Origin: VRUE01 sp963774555
Lineage (GTDB): Bacteria; Actinomycetota; Thermoleophilia; Solirubrobacterales; 70-9
Assembly (NCBI GenBank): GCA_963774555.1
Contig: CAVZFL010000001.1
Coordinates: 868,001-932,000 of the forward strand
DNA: 64,000 nucleotides
Direction: 5' to 3'
This document shows, piece after piece, positions 48,878 to 58,522 of the stretch. The notes under the pieces were generated by a model that saw nothing but the letters and a program-made list of their open reading frames with translations, ran no database searches and was not told the origin of the DNA. A program made the translations under genes and the position numbers. Position 1 is the first letter of the stretch. Every line of letters begins with the position of its first letter.

Positions 48878-51800
48878 ATGCAGCAGCGAGTTGCTGGCAG
48901 GGCGCGGTGTGGGCCACGAGAGACTTACAGTTCGAGAGCCGGGACGCGCCTTGCCGGGGCGATCGGGCTCTCGGTCTGTTTCGCGCTGGCATGCCTGGTG
49001 TGGTCCACGCCAGCGGCCCAGGCCGCTGGCTGCGCGAATGGAACGCTGGACGGCTCGTTCGCGTCCGCTCCGGTCGGCGGGTCGATCTCCACGGCGGGGG
49101 AAGTCGACTGCTACGAACTGATGGGGTCGAGCCCCGGCGACGTGCTCACGATCGGGTTCCAGTCCTCGGCGGTGTCCAACGCCAGTTCCTATTGGACCGT
49201 CGCGGATGGCAACGGCACGCCGATCTGCCAGGGGTACTCCGCTGTGGAAAGGTCCTGTGTCCTCACGGGGTCCGCCAGCTGGACCGTCAGCGTCGAAGAC
49301 CGCTACGGGGCGGGCACCTTCTCCTACTCGCTCGCCGTGCGCGACCTGAGCGAACCGCAGGGCTGCTCCGCGGCGCTCGGCGAACCCAGCTCGTGGTCGT
49401 TCACCTCACCGCGGACCAACGGCTCGATCTCCGGCGTGCTGGGAGCCCAGTGTTACACGTTCACCCGCGGCGAAGGCGAAGCCGACGGGGCCTACTGGTT
49501 CAAGGCCGTTCGGACCTCAGGCACCCTCTACCCTCGTTGGGCCGTCTACGGCCCCTCCGGGGCACAGCAGTGCAGCGGTACCAACTCCGCGCCCGGGGAA
49601 CGCTGCAACCTCCTGGCTTCCGGCCGATATGCCTTCGTCGTGTACGACTACCAGGGCGAACAGGCCGGCTCCTACCTGGCTACCGTCCGCCGCCTAAACG
49701 ACCCCGAAGGGTGCTCGCCGCTCCCTTCCGTCGCCTTCGGCGGCGCTCCCAGCTCCGGCGCCATAGCCAGTGCGGGCGAGGCCGACTGTTACACGCTCTC
49801 CGACCTCTCTTCGGGTGACGCCGTCTCTGTCGGCCTGGTCGCCGCCGGCGAGTCGGAAGCGGACCCCGCCTGGGCGCTGATCGCGGGCAATGGCTCGACC
49901 ATCTGCGAACACCGAGGTCAGGCCAGCGGTGTCGCCTGCGACCTCTCCGGGTCGCCCTCGTGGTCGCTGGTCGTCTTCGACGAGGGGGGGCGCGGAACCT
50001 TCTCCTACTCTCTCGCGGTGCGGCGTCTCACCGACCCGCAGGGCTGCTCCTCGGCGCTCGGCGAGCCCAGCTCCTGGTCGTTCGCCTCATCGCGCACCAA
50101 CGGCTCGATCTCCGGCGAACTCGGCGCTCAGTGCTACACCTTCACCCGCGGCGAAGGCGAAGCCGACGGGGCGTACTGGTTCCGCACGGTTCGCACCTCC
50201 GGCACGCTCGAACCTCGGTGGAGGGTCTACGGGACCTCCGGGTCCAGCGAATGCTCGGGCTCGAGCTACGGGGCCAGCAGCAGCTGCCGACTTCTAGCCT
50301 CCGGCCAGTTCGTGCTGGTCGTCGACGATTCGGCCGGCCGGGCGGGGTCCTACTTCCTCACCTCCAACCGCCTGAACTCCAAAGCCGGCTGCACGGATCT
50401 GGCCTCGCTCGCCTTCGGGGCGGCCGCGATCACCGGCGGCATCGATACCGGCGGCGAAGCCGACTGCCATTCGCTGGCTGACGCGACCGTCGGCGACTGG
50501 GTGTCCGTCGGGTTCAATCCCGCCTCCTCGACCAGCAGCCCGCGATGGAGCGTGGTCGACGGAAACGGTGCTGTCATCTGCGACTCCTACTACTCTGGCT
50601 CCCGGGCCGACTGCAGACTGACCGGGTCTGCTGGCTTTTCGCTGCTTGTCTACAGCGAAGGCTCCGGCACCTTCTCCTACTCGCTCGCCGTGCGCGACCT
50701 GAGCGAACCGCAGGGCTGCTCCGCGGCGCTCGGCGAACCCAGCTCGTGGTCGTTCACCTCACCGCGGACCAACGGCTCGATCTCCGGCGTGCTGGGAGCC
50801 CAGTGTTACACGTTCACCCGCGGCGAAGGCGAAGCCGACGGGGCCTACTGGTTCAGGACCATCCGCACTTCGGGAAACATCAGCCCCGAGTGGGCCGTCT
50901 ACGCTCCTTCGGGAGCCCGCGAATGCTCGGGGCATTCCACCTCGATCCAGTCCTGTCGCCTCACGGCGTACGGTCGCTACGTCGTCATCGTCGATGACTC
51001 GTCGATCGAAGGCGCGGGCTCCTTCCTGCTCACCGCCAAGCGCCTCAACGCGCCGACCGGGTGCGCGGCGCTTCCGGTGCGGGCGCTCGGCATCGCAGCG
51101 ACTCGGGGGACACTCTCGGCCGCCGGCGAAATCGATTGCTACGCGCTCCCTGCCGGGGCCGGCGACCAGCTGAAGTTCAACCTCTCAGGGGTGGCTGACG
51201 AACTGGCGCTGATCGGGCCCGAAGGCGAAACGCAGTGCAGCACGACCTATTACGTGTGTACGGTCAACGGTGACGGGCCGTTTGCCCTCCTCGTCTACTC
51301 CTACGGCGGGGCGAATACCGGCTCTTACCAGTTCGAAGCGACTTGCGAAAACGTTCCCTGCGGCCAGACCCAGACCGCGGTCAACGAAGTCACACCGAGT
51401 CGCGTGGGACAGGGCAGCTCCGTCACCGTGCTGCTGCGCGGCCACGACCTCGATCTGCTCGAAGAAGTGACGCTAAGGCGCGGAGAAGAAGGGATCGTCG
51501 GCGATGTCCAGCAGGTCGCGGCCGACGGCAGATCGGTGGACGTCCGCTTCAACCTCGCGACGGCCAGCGTCGGTGCCTGGGACCTCGATGCGAGCTTTAT
51601 CGACGGCAGCGAACGCACCGCTCCCAGCGCGGTTCACGTCGAAGGAGCCGGCACGCCGATCGTCTCGCTGCAGCTAATCGGCCGCGAAGTCTTCCGCACC
51701 CTGCACAAGGTTCCGGTCTCGATCGAAGTCAGCAACTCCGGCAACGTTGACGCCGTCGCCGTCCCGGTCGTGCTCAGCGGGCTGCCGGCGGGCTCCACCG

Positions 51801-53503
51801 TGGAACCGCAGTTCCAGTTCGCCAAGGCCGAAGGGGACCTGGAAGAACCGACCCTGAAAGACGCTCCCTTCGACAGCGCCGAAGACACCCTCGAACTCTC
51901 TGACGGAATGGCGATCCCGATGCTGGTTCCGCGCGTCCCCGCCCGCGGCTCGGTTCAGCTGAACTTCAACGTGACCGTGCCCAGCGGAGGGGTAAGCTAC
52001 TCGCTCCGGGCCCGGGCCGGTCAGTGCCTCGGTGCCTCGGGCTCGGCCGGCGCCGGCGGCGTTTCGAGCGGATCAGTAACCGCGTCAGCCGCCGCCCCGG
52101 GGGACCCGGTGGGAGAGTGCGCCAACGACTTCGGGGCGGCCGCCTGGAAGTCGATCCTTGGGCTCGTCCCCGGCGTCTCCTGCTTCTACGCCGGCGGCGA
52201 CATCGGCTCCGCGCTCGCCCGCGGCTTCGTGTACCCGGCGCTTGGCATCCACGGCTTCAAGGTCCTCTCGATGCAGAACGTCCTCGACTTCGGCCTCGAC
52301 GCCGCTGGCTGCGTCGTCCCTGCCGCCAAGGTGAGCAAGGCGACCGAGGAGATCGTTGACGCCGCCGGGCTCGCGGGTGACGCCGTCGACGCCACGGACG
52401 CCTGCTACGGGGCCGTCGCGGAGGCGAACCTGCCGCAGAACCGCGTCACCGCGATCGATCCGAACGAACTGGTCGGGCCGGTCGGCGTCGGTCCGCAGCA
52501 CTACATCTCGGGCGACCAGCCCCTTCAGTACCGCGTCTTCTTCGAAAACATCGCCGCGGCGTCGGCACCGGCGCAGCGCATCGAGATCAGGGACGAGCTC
52601 GACCCGTCGGCCTTCGAAGCCTCCAGCGTGCTGTTCAGTTCGATCCGCTTCGGTCAGACCAACTTCGTCCTGCCCTATCCCGAGCCAATGATCGACGAAA
52701 CGATCGACCTCCGTCCGGCCCAGAACCTGCAGGTGCATGTCACCGCGGAGGTAGATGGCGGCGAAGTCAACGTCGTGATGCAGGCGATTGATCCCGACAC
52801 CCTCGAACCGCCGAGCGATCCCGATGTCGGGATACTGCCGCCAAACGTCGACCCGCCGGAGGGCGAAGGGGCGCTTCAGTTCACGGTCAACCCCTCCAGC
52901 CCGGCATCAGGGGATTCGCTGTCCAACGCGGCGTCGATCGTCTTCGACGACAACCCCGCTCTGCAGACGGCGACTTGGTCGAACGTGATCGACAGGTCGG
53001 CGCCGGCGCCGACGGTGGTCGCCAGCGCCGGTTCGGCGCCACTAACGGCCGCGGTGCAGTGGGGAGGGAGCGACGACGCCTCCGGGATCAACCTGTGGAA
53101 GGTCGAAGTTGCGAAGGACGGCGGCCAGTTCGAATTCTGGCGCTCCGCGACCGAGCCGGGGACCGCTTCCTACGAAGCGCCGACGGCGGGCGCGTACAGC
53201 TTCAGGGCGACCGCCTACGACGGCGCTGGCAACTCTGGGCAGTCAGGGCTGGCTGGGGTGTCGATCGCTGCCGCTTCCGAAGAAAGCGGCTCGCCGACGA
53301 CTCCGGTCACCCCAACTCAGCCTTCGGCGGCGACGCCGGCGGCGCCTCCAGTAACGTCCCCGGTGGCCAAGCCCAAGAAGCCGAAGGCGCGCAAATGCCA
53401 CAAGGGCCAGAGGCGCAAGACCGTTCACGGGAAGACGCGCTGCGTCAAGAAGAAGAAGCACCGCTACTCCACGAAGCACGCCAAGCACCGTTATCGACAT
53501 TGA
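48878..53503 (+). CDS. Large secreted repeat protein (PPC-like modules, CARDB/DUF-type C-terminal region)
   Basis: 1541 residues. Signal peptide ends near AAQAAG. Residues ~50-800 are alternating ~120-residue modules, each with GxIxxxGExDCY (pre-peptidase C-terminal type beta-sandwich) or NGSISGxLGAQCYTF cores and paired Cys. Then come an Ig-like region (PSRVGQGSSVTVLLRGHDL), a stretch with YRVFFENIAAASAPAQRIEI, a Ca/edge motif PASGDSLSNAASIVFDDNP and a final Ig-like domain. The Lys/Arg/His-rich tail contains CHKGQRRKTVHGKTRCV, a common surface-protein end in this group. It is probably attached to the cell wall. Inside it a 190-bp segment is exactly duplicated. ATG 48878 precedes a normal signal peptide. 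Confidence 0.75.
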   Translation: MQQRVAGRARCGPRETYSSRAGTRLAGAIGLSVCFALACLVWSTPAAQAAGCANGTLDGSFASAPVGGSISTAGEVDCYELMGSSPGDVLTIGFQSSAVSNASSYWTVADGNGTPICQGYSAVERSCVLTGSASWTVSVEDRYGAGTFSYSLAVRDLSEPQGCSAALGEPSSWSFTSPRTNGSISGVLGAQCYTFTRGEGEADGAYWFKAVRTSGTLYPRWAVYGPSGAQQCSGTNSAPGERCNLLASGRYAFVVYDYQGEQAGSYLATVRRLNDPEGCSPLPSVAFGGAPSSGAIASAGEADCYTLSDLSSGDAVSVGLVAAGESEADPAWALIAGNGSTICEHRGQASGVACDLSGSPSWSLVVFDEGGRGTFSYSLAVRRLTDPQGCSSALGEPSSWSFASSRTNGSISGELGAQCYTFTRGEGEADGAYWFRTVRTSGTLEPRWRVYGTSGSSECSGSSYGASSSCRLLASGQFVLVVDDSAGRAGSYFLTSNRLNSKAGCTDLASLAFGAAAITGGIDTGGEADCHSLADATVGDWVSVGFNPASSTSSPRWSVVDGNGAVICDSYYSGSRADCRLTGSAGFSLLVYSEGSGTFSYSLAVRDLSEPQGCSAALGEPSSWSFTSPRTNGSISGVLGAQCYTFTRGEGEADGAYWFRTIRTSGNISPEWAVYAPSGARECSGHSTSIQSCRLTAYGRYVVIVDDSSIEGAGSFLLTAKRLNAPTGCAALPVRALGIAATRGTLSAAGEIDCYALPAGAGDQLKFNLSGVADELALIGPEGETQCSTTYYVCTVNGDGPFALLVYSYGGANTGSYQFEATCENVPCGQTQTAVNEVTPSRVGQGSSVTVLLRGHDLDLLEEVTLRRGEEGIVGDVQQVAADGRSVDVRFNLATASVGAWDLDASFIDGSERTAPSAVHVEGAGTPIVSLQLIGREVFRTLHKVPVSIEVSNSGNVDAVAVPVVLSGLPAGSTVEPQFQFAKAEGDLEEPTLKDAPFDSAEDTLELSDGMAIPMLVPRVPARGSVQLNFNVTVPSGGVSYSLRARAGQCLGASGSAGAGGVSSGSVTASAAAPGDPVGECANDFGAAAWKSILGLVPGVSCFYAGGDIGSALARGFVYPALGIHGFKVLSMQNVLDFGLDAAGCVVPAAKVSKATEEIVDAAGLAGDAVDATDACYGAVAEANLPQNRVTAIDPNELVGPVGVGPQHYISGDQPLQYRVFFENIAAASAPAQRIEIRDELDPSAFEASSVLFSSIRFGQTNFVLPYPEPMIDETIDLRPAQNLQVHVTAEVDGGEVNVVMQAIDPDTLEPPSDPDVGILPPNVDPPEGEGALQFTVNPSSPASGDSLSNAASIVFDDNPALQTATWSNVIDRSAPAPTVVASAGSAPLTAAVQWGGSDDASGINLWKVEVAKDGGQFEFWRSATEPGTASYEAPTAGAYSFRATAYDGAGNSGQSGLAGVSIAAASEESGSPTTPVTPTQPSAATPAAPPVTSPVAKPKKPKARKCHKGQRRKTVHGKTRCVKKKKHRYSTKHAKHRYRH
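49313..49502 (+). repeat. 190-bp exact direct repeat, copy 1 (inside the large secreted protein gene)
   Basis: Identical base for base to 50666-50855; encodes the module from GTFSYSLAVRDLSEPQG to DGAYWF. A third, diverged copy lies at about 50004-50197. Confidence 0.88.
50666..50855 (+). repeat. 190-bp exact direct repeat, copy 2
   Basis: Identical to 49313-49502 at 1353 bp spacing (451 codons), so recombination between the two would remove one set of modules in frame. Confidence 0.88.
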
Positions 53504-53584
53504 CGAGCATCGGTCCTGGGCCGGCGTGCCGAAGCGGCTGAAGAGGCTTCGTTTTGCGGATGCACCGCGGGTCGGGAAGTAGAG

Positions 53585-53740
53585 CTGGGGCAAGAAATGG
53601 GGCAAGGTGCCCCACGGATTCCAGACGATCCCCACGTAGTTCGATCGCTCGGAAACCGCTTGAAACTGGGCTCCACGTAGTCCAGACGAGTTCAGATCCA
53701 TCCTCATAATCTGACTGTCCTTGTAGGAACCCGACAGTCA
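53585..53740 (+). repeat. Attachment-like repeat A
   Basis: Starts with tandem TGGGGCAA motifs and a 54-bp block (through CCCCACGTAG) that is identical in repeats B and C. It then diverges, carries a second CCACGTAGTCCAG motif and reaches ATCCTCATAATCTGAC, i.e. the tRNA-fMet anticodon-loop heptamer CTCATAA. The right side (CTGTCCTTGT-N-GGA-N-CCCGA) resembles that of repeat B. Confidence 0.7.
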
Positions 53741-53801
53741 CAGGGCTTCCCTCGTCGATTCACACTGCCCGTCCCTGACCGACCTCCCAGGAGGACGTCG
53801 C

Positions 53802-54020
53802 TCAGGCGCTGCGCAGGAGCGCGGAAACGACCTCGCCGGGCTGCTGACCACGCTCGCTGGCGATGCGCTCTAGCCGCTTGACGTCGTCGCCCTCGACGCT
53901 GACGAGGATCGACAGCTTTGCGTCGGGGTTGCCCTCGTGCATCTCGATCTGGGCGTGGTCCAACTCGGCGTCGAAGTCGCCAGGCTGGGGATCAGGGTCT
54001 CTCCAAGGATCCTTGGCCAT
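53802..54020 (-). CDS. Small antitoxin-like protein
   Basis: 72 residues. The acidic N-terminus (WRDPDPQPGDFDAELDH) and a C-terminal ribbon-helix-helix-like segment (LSILVSVEGDDVKRLERIAS, then GQQPGEVVSALLRSA) suggest a DNA-binding antitoxin. The ATG at 54020 is 1 nt after the stop of the upstream toxin-like gene. The pair fills the short cassette between repeats A and B. Confidence 0.65.
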   Translation of the reverse strand: MAKDPWRDPDPQPGDFDAELDHAQIEMHEGNPDAKLSILVSVEGDDVKRLERIASERGQQPGEVVSALLRSA

Positions 54021-54021
54021 C

Positions 54022-54306
54022 TCAATCGAGGATTCTACGCTCGCGGTCGGTTGCGGTCCAACCGGTGACGATCAACCAAGTCGTCGGGTCGAGGGTTCGC
54101 TCGATCACCAACGTCAGGGTCCGTCCCCCATCCGTCTGCCCGATAAGTATGAGCCGCTCACCCTCCTGCCCGCTGCCGCGAGGATTGCGCGCAGTCGCGT
54201 GGCGGTTGCGCGGCAGTTGCTCGGCCTCCGCGGTCGAGACGCCCCGCGCCCCGAGCTTGACCCGCGCGGCGTCGGTGGCCAGCAGTTGGGAGATTCTCTC
54301 TGCCAT
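54022..54306 (-). CDS. BrnT-like toxin
   Basis: 94 residues from ATG 54306. An N-terminal helix (RISQLLATDAARVKLGARGV) is followed by STAEAEQLPRNRHATARNP, strands RLILIGQTDGGRTLTLVIER and WLIVTGWTA. The order helix then beta-sheet with an Arg-rich active edge fits BrnT-type or related RNase toxins, which are encoded before their antitoxin, as here. An earlier non-ATG start is possible because the open frame extends upstream. Confidence 0.6.
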   Translation of the reverse strand: MAERISQLLATDAARVKLGARGVSTAEAEQLPRNRHATARNPRGSGQEGERLILIGQTDGGRTLTLVIERTLDPTTWLIVTGWTATDRERRILD

Positions 54307-54372
54307 CTCCGCGATGTCTATCCGATGGCGCTGACGGTCAACTCTGCGGCGCGGTTCTCTTATGCGCGATCT

Positions 54373-54530
54373 GCTGGGGCAAGAAATGGGGCAAGGTGCC
54401 CCACGGATTCCAGACGATCCCCACGTAGCTCGGTTGCCCGGAAACCGAGCTAGACTGTGCCCCACGTAGTCCAGCGGGGTTAGGAGACCATCCTCATAAG
54501 CGGACTGTCCTTGTGGGAGCCCGAGGGTCA
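54373..54530 (+). repeat. Attachment-like repeat B
   Basis: Same 54-bp left block as A and C, then CCACGTAGTCCAG and ACCATCCTCATAAGCGGAC with the CTCATAA heptamer, then CTGTCCTTGTGGGAGCCCGA as in A. It separates the toxin-antitoxin cassette from the metallophosphoesterase cassette. Bases 54531-54731 beyond it hold no supported gene. Confidence 0.7.
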
Positions 54531-54731
54531 GCGGGTGATCTCCCGATCTGTGGCGCTACGGCGGTTCCGGTCTGCGTCAAAAGCCACAGTGTTGCGAGGG
54601 AAACCTTGCTGAATGCGCTAGGCGGCTGGGCGAAGGGTATCCAGATTGGGTCTGTATCGGCCGCCCCAAAATGCGTATCGCTTTGGCTAGGCTGGGCCGC
54701 CACCGGAAACGTTGTCAGCAGGCATAGAGCG

Positions 54732-55190
54732 TTGTCAAGCCCAGAGGACATTATTCGCGAGCGCGAACGCGCCAAGGCCAGCGCGGAATTGGCGGCGCGG
54801 GAACGCAGTCAGCGTCAGGTCGAGGAGGAGCGCCGTCGAGAGGTTGACGAAATCCGTCGCTATACGGAGCTGGTGCTCGCCAGGTTGGCCGACCGCGACT
54901 ACCCCGAAGGCAAGGTGCTGAGGGTATTCACAAGGATGACCTTCTTCGGCCGCGAGAAGTACATCGAGCGGGCAGCCTGGGAGGTCTGCGAGTACGGCTC
55001 AATGGTGCACGGCGACGAAGTCAGCGGGAAGGTCTATCTACTCTCCGATGGCTCCCTTGCCTTTTCTCCGCGTGGCTTCACGACAATCCTCGACCTTGAG
55101 GAAGTCGTTCTCGCCTCGGGGTCAAGCGTGTTGCCGAGTCTCGGTGGAATCTCCGAGGGGCTGAAGGAGCTCCTCGCCCGCCACGCCTGA
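54732..55190 (+). CDS. Hypothetical protein with N-terminal coiled coil
   Basis: 152 residues if TTG 54732 is used. A charged helix (IIRERERAKASAELAARE, EEERRREVDEIRRY) is followed by a compact domain with VLRVFTRMTFFGREKYIERA and a beta-rich SGKVYLLSDGSLAFSP segment. The open frame extends 219 bp further upstream into the repeat B flank, but that part is unlike protein, so a late start is likely. No family recognised. Confidence 0.5.
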   Translation: MSSPEDIIRERERAKASAELAARERSQRQVEEERRREVDEIRRYTELVLARLADRDYPEGKVLRVFTRMTFFGREKYIERAAWEVCEYGSMVHGDEVSGKVYLLSDGSLAFSPRGFTTILDLEEVVLASGSSVLPSLGGISEGLKELLARHA

Positions 55191-55394
55191 CTACAGTCCG
55201 AGCTCGCGACTGGCAGCGGATAAACAGTTAATTACTGTAAAAAGTTGTGGCAAATGTCGCCCTCCTCGACTAGTCTGGGGCCGATGGCGGTCGGCCAGAC
55301 ATGATTCGGGCCGCCGTAGCTAGGCAGGACGTGGCATCGATCCCCGCTCTGCTTCGCCAAACGTTTTTCGACACGCACGGAATAGGGGGTCTGT

Positions 55395-56639
55395 ATGGCG
55401 GACATTGTGAACGGGCTGGTTGGCAAGGATGCACGGCTCTTCGCGGAGGCGCAACCCAGCCGCGACGAGACCTCGTTTCAGATCGAAAACACCAGCGAGG
55501 CCTACTACAAATCGCCCTATTACGAAAAGCACAAGGAAGATGTCCAAAAGGTCCCGCCGCCCCGCTTGACCCCGCCTCGCCTCGACCTGGCCGATGTGCT
55601 CGGTGCGGACATCCTCAAGCCGATCCTCGACGCTAAGCGACTGAGCTTCCATGCGGTGGGGGACACCGGCGCGGCCAAGGTCAACAGAAGCCAGAAAATG
55701 GCCACCGCGATCGCCCACGAGGCGGGCGTGGCCGACCTGATGGCCGAAGACGTCGCAAAGGGCGGCGACAAGGCTCCCGCATTCTTCTTCCACCTCGGTG
55801 ACATCGTCTACAACTTCGGGGAGGGTCAGTACTACTACGACCAGTTCTACGAGCCCTTCCGCAACTACGACCGGCCGATCTTCGCGATCCCCGGCAACCA
55901 CGACGGAATGGTCTTCGGGTCAAGTCCCGACACCCCTGAAGCGAAATCCCTCGAGGCGTTTCTGCGTAACTTCTGCGCCGAGACTCCTGGGGTCGCCGAG
56001 GACGCAGGCGGCCTGATGCGCAGCACGATGAACCAACCCGGCGTCTACTTCACGCTCGACGCGCCCTTCGTCTCCATAATCGGCCTCTACACGAATGTGA
56101 TCGACGGGCCCGGCGTTCTCTCCACCCAGAACGGCCACTATCCCGACGCGGGCGAAGAGCAGCTCGAATTCCTCAAAAGCGAGTTGAAGCGGCTGAAGCC
56201 CGAACGCGAAGCCGGCGAGCGCGCGGTGATAGTGGCCTGCCATCACCCGCCTGCATCGGTCTCCGAGCATCCCGGGTCTGCGGGCCTCGACAACGATCTC
56301 AAAAGCGCCTTCGAGGAGGCCGGGCTGCTTCCCGACGCGGTCCTCTCCGGTCACGCTCACCTCTACCAGCGCTACACCCGCAAAGTCGGCGGGCGCGAAA
56401 TCCCCTACGTGGTCGCCGGGGCCGGCGGCTTCAGCGCGACCCACCCGTGGACCCAAGTCACCGCCCCCCTCACCCAAGGCGAGTACACGCTGGTGGCCAA
56501 ACCGATCGTCGCCTTCGGCTACCTGACCGTCACCGTGGACATGAAGGCAAAGCAGCTGACGATCGGATATCGCCCGAGCGATGAAACAGTCGAGGGCGAC
56601 TCCGTGACGGTCGACCTCAAGGCTGGCGAGCTCGTATGA
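55395..56639 (+). CDS. Calcineurin-like metallophosphoesterase
   Basis: 414 residues. Metallophosphoesterase motifs: AVGDTG near 88, FFFHLGDIVYNFG near 128, IPGNHDG near 158 (GNHD), VACHHPP near 275, and GHAHLYQRY near 316. The catalytic dimetal core is therefore complete. No signal peptide is seen, so it is probably cytoplasmic or exported by another route. The substrate is unknown; phosphodiesters are usual. Its stop overlaps the open frame of the following lipoprotein gene, whose chosen start lies 72 bp further on, suggesting co-transcription. Confidence 0.88.
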   Translation: MADIVNGLVGKDARLFAEAQPSRDETSFQIENTSEAYYKSPYYEKHKEDVQKVPPPRLTPPRLDLADVLGADILKPILDAKRLSFHAVGDTGAAKVNRSQKMATAIAHEAGVADLMAEDVAKGGDKAPAFFFHLGDIVYNFGEGQYYYDQFYEPFRNYDRPIFAIPGNHDGMVFGSSPDTPEAKSLEAFLRNFCAETPGVAEDAGGLMRSTMNQPGVYFTLDAPFVSIIGLYTNVIDGPGVLSTQNGHYPDAGEEQLEFLKSELKRLKPEREAGERAVIVACHHPPASVSEHPGSAGLDNDLKSAFEEAGLLPDAVLSGHAHLYQRYTRKVGGREIPYVVAGAGGFSATHPWTQVTAPLTQGEYTLVAKPIVAFGYLTVTVDMKAKQLTIGYRPSDETVEGDSVTVDLKAGELV

Positions 56640-56710
56640 ATGCAAAGGTGGGGCGAGTCCGTCGCCGGGGGGCGAGGGACCAGGCGAACTGCGAAGGACA
56701 AGGCACGCTG

Positions 56711-58081
56711 ATGTCGCAGTCCGCCTACCGGATCGCTTTTGGAGTTTCTGTCCTGGCATCTGCGCTTCTTCTCGTCGCGTGCGGGTCAGACTCGGGGGGG
56801 TCCCCCGAACCTCCACCTCAGAAGCCGTTTGCCAATTACAACCCCAAGTTCAAGCCACCGGCCAGTGAATACAACGGCCCGCTCTTCAAGCTGAGCCAGG
56901 ACTACCCGACGCACATGCCGTCGGCGAAGGAACTGCCAGTCTTCTTTAAGACCGATTTCCGCGCGGACTGGCGCGAATACATCATGCAGGCCCGAAGCTA
57001 CTGCCTCGAAGGCAATACCGAGGTTGAATGGGATGTCCAAAAGAACAAAGTGCGCCACTGGTACAACATGCCCTGGCAGGACTACGGTGAAAACGGTCGC
57101 GAGGCCATCCACGGGCTGACCAGAGAGGCGCCGGTCAGGCCCTTCCAGCTCGCGCCCTCGCAGCCCTACGGCGAAGGCAGCGCCTATGCCATCGGCTACT
57201 ACAACAGCTTTGGCGCTTACACGATTGGCCAGGTGTGGAAAGACCACAACGATCCTGACCCGAAGGTGGCGTCAACCCAAGGCTTTCCCAACGGCACCGT
57301 CGTCTGCAAGCTGCTTTTCCTGGACGCGCCGCCCGAAATCGTCGCAAAGCAGGTCCCTTTCCTGGCCAACCCGATCGAGTGGAAGGCCTACACCAGGCTC
57401 ACTTACAAGTCGGAAGAACGCGTGGTTCGGGAAGTGCCGCTCGTCCAGATGGACATCATGGTCCGCGACGAACGCGCCCCGTCAGGCTGGATCTTCGGAA
57501 CCTTTCAGTACAACGGGAAGCTCCAAAATCACCCCCGCTGGAAGAATCTCGTGCCGATCGGGCTGATGTGGGGCAACGACCCGGAAGACATCAAGAAAAT
57601 TCCCGTCACGGACTCCAAAGGCGAATTCCCCGCGCCTCATCCGATTGCTGAAACGCCGATCAACCCCCATCTTGAAGAAACGGTCATCAACCCCCGCTCC
57701 AGCGAACTCCCACCGACTCACCTTGGCTGGAACGGGCGTCTCAACGGACCCGTCGACAACCCGCTTAGTTCCTGCATGAGCTGCCACATGACCGCATCTT
57801 CGCCGGAGAAGCCTTTGTCGCCGCTCTTTATTCGGACCGAAGAACGGCCCAACAGCGGGACGCCGGAATGGGGCGCCTGGTGGATGCAGTGGTTCCAGAA
57901 CGTCGGCTGGAAGAGCGGCGTCCTCGAAAAGTTCATGAAGGCCGAATTCGCTCTGGACTTCAGCCTCCAACTCTCCGCAGCGCTACAGAACTTCTATCAG
58001 GCCGAAGAAGGAATCAAGCCCGAAAACCGGGTTTCGGCGCTGGTTGACAAGTCTGGAGACGTTCCGAACGCCACGCGGTAG
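56711..58081 (+). CDS. Lipoprotein with a cytochrome c-like CxxCH motif
   Basis: 456 residues from ATG 56711. Signal peptide with lipobox LVAC at about residue 24, so the protein is lipid-anchored outside the membrane. The C-terminal half has SSCMSCHMT, a CxxCH heme-attachment motif, with a possible distal Met/His (the body has many His/Met). The middle is rich in aromatic residues. It resembles a cytochrome-like or copper-handling protein, and the metallophosphoesterase pairing is unusual. Which redox substrate is used cannot be read. An earlier ATG (56636) would add 25 non-signal residues. Confidence 0.7.
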   Translation: MSQSAYRIAFGVSVLASALLLVACGSDSGGSPEPPPQKPFANYNPKFKPPASEYNGPLFKLSQDYPTHMPSAKELPVFFKTDFRADWREYIMQARSYCLEGNTEVEWDVQKNKVRHWYNMPWQDYGENGREAIHGLTREAPVRPFQLAPSQPYGEGSAYAIGYYNSFGAYTIGQVWKDHNDPDPKVASTQGFPNGTVVCKLLFLDAPPEIVAKQVPFLANPIEWKAYTRLTYKSEERVVREVPLVQMDIMVRDERAPSGWIFGTFQYNGKLQNHPRWKNLVPIGLMWGNDPEDIKKIPVTDSKGEFPAPHPIAETPINPHLEETVINPRSSELPPTHLGWNGRLNGPVDNPLSSCMSCHMTASSPEKPLSPLFIRTEERPNSGTPEWGAWWMQWFQNVGWKSGVLEKFMKAEFALDFSLQLSAALQNFYQAEEGIKPENRVSALVDKSGDVPNATR

Positions 58082-58138
58082 ATCCGGGCCTGCCGAGAGG
58101 TTGTCGGGGTCGAGCAACCCGCCGGTTTGCCCAACTGC

Positions 58139-58522
58139 TCAGGCGCGGATCACGTCCACGTCCTCGAACGAGGAGAAATCCGTGTCCTGGGTGAGCACCG
58201 CAGTTCCGTGGCGCATCGCGGTCGCCGCGATCCAGGTGTCATGGCGGCGCAAGCGGCGGCCCTTGGAGAGCTCGGAGGAGGCGATCCGCGCAAAGCAGCT
58301 CGCCACCTCGGGGTCGACGGGGAGTAGGGGGTAGGTGGCCTGAACCCGCGAGAGCGTGGCGAGCCGGACCGCTCGGTCCTGCGGATCGGCGGCCCGCAGC
58401 ACGCCCAGCTCGAGCTCGCCGGCGGTGATGACCGAGACCGCGATCTGCTCGGGGAGCTCGCCCAGCTCGCGGCCCGCCTCCTGGGCGATGAAGACAGAGG
58501 TGTCGGCGACCGCCCGGCTCAA
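58139..58522 (-). CDS. VapC-type PIN-domain toxin
   Basis: 127 residues. PIN fold: VADTSVFIAQEAG with the first Asp, VITAGELELGVL with the Glu, and DTWIAATAMRHGTAVLTQDTDF with the last two Asp. It is an RNase, probably cutting tRNA or rRNA. The start is TTG 58522, which overlaps the antitoxin TGA by 4 nt; no better start is available. Encoded downstream of its antitoxin, as is usual for VapBC. Confidence 0.88.
   Translation of the reverse strand: MSRAVADTSVFIAQEAGRELGELPEQIAVSVITAGELELGVLRAADPQDRAVRLATLSRVQATYPLLPVDPEVASCFARIASSELSKGRRLRRHDTWIAATAMRHGTAVLTQDTDFSSFEDVDVIRA

Noticed and set aside
53863..54453. 196-codon frame opposite the toxin-antitoxin pair
   Set aside because: It crosses repeat B and has no motif; the opposite strand has the adjacent toxin and antitoxin frames.
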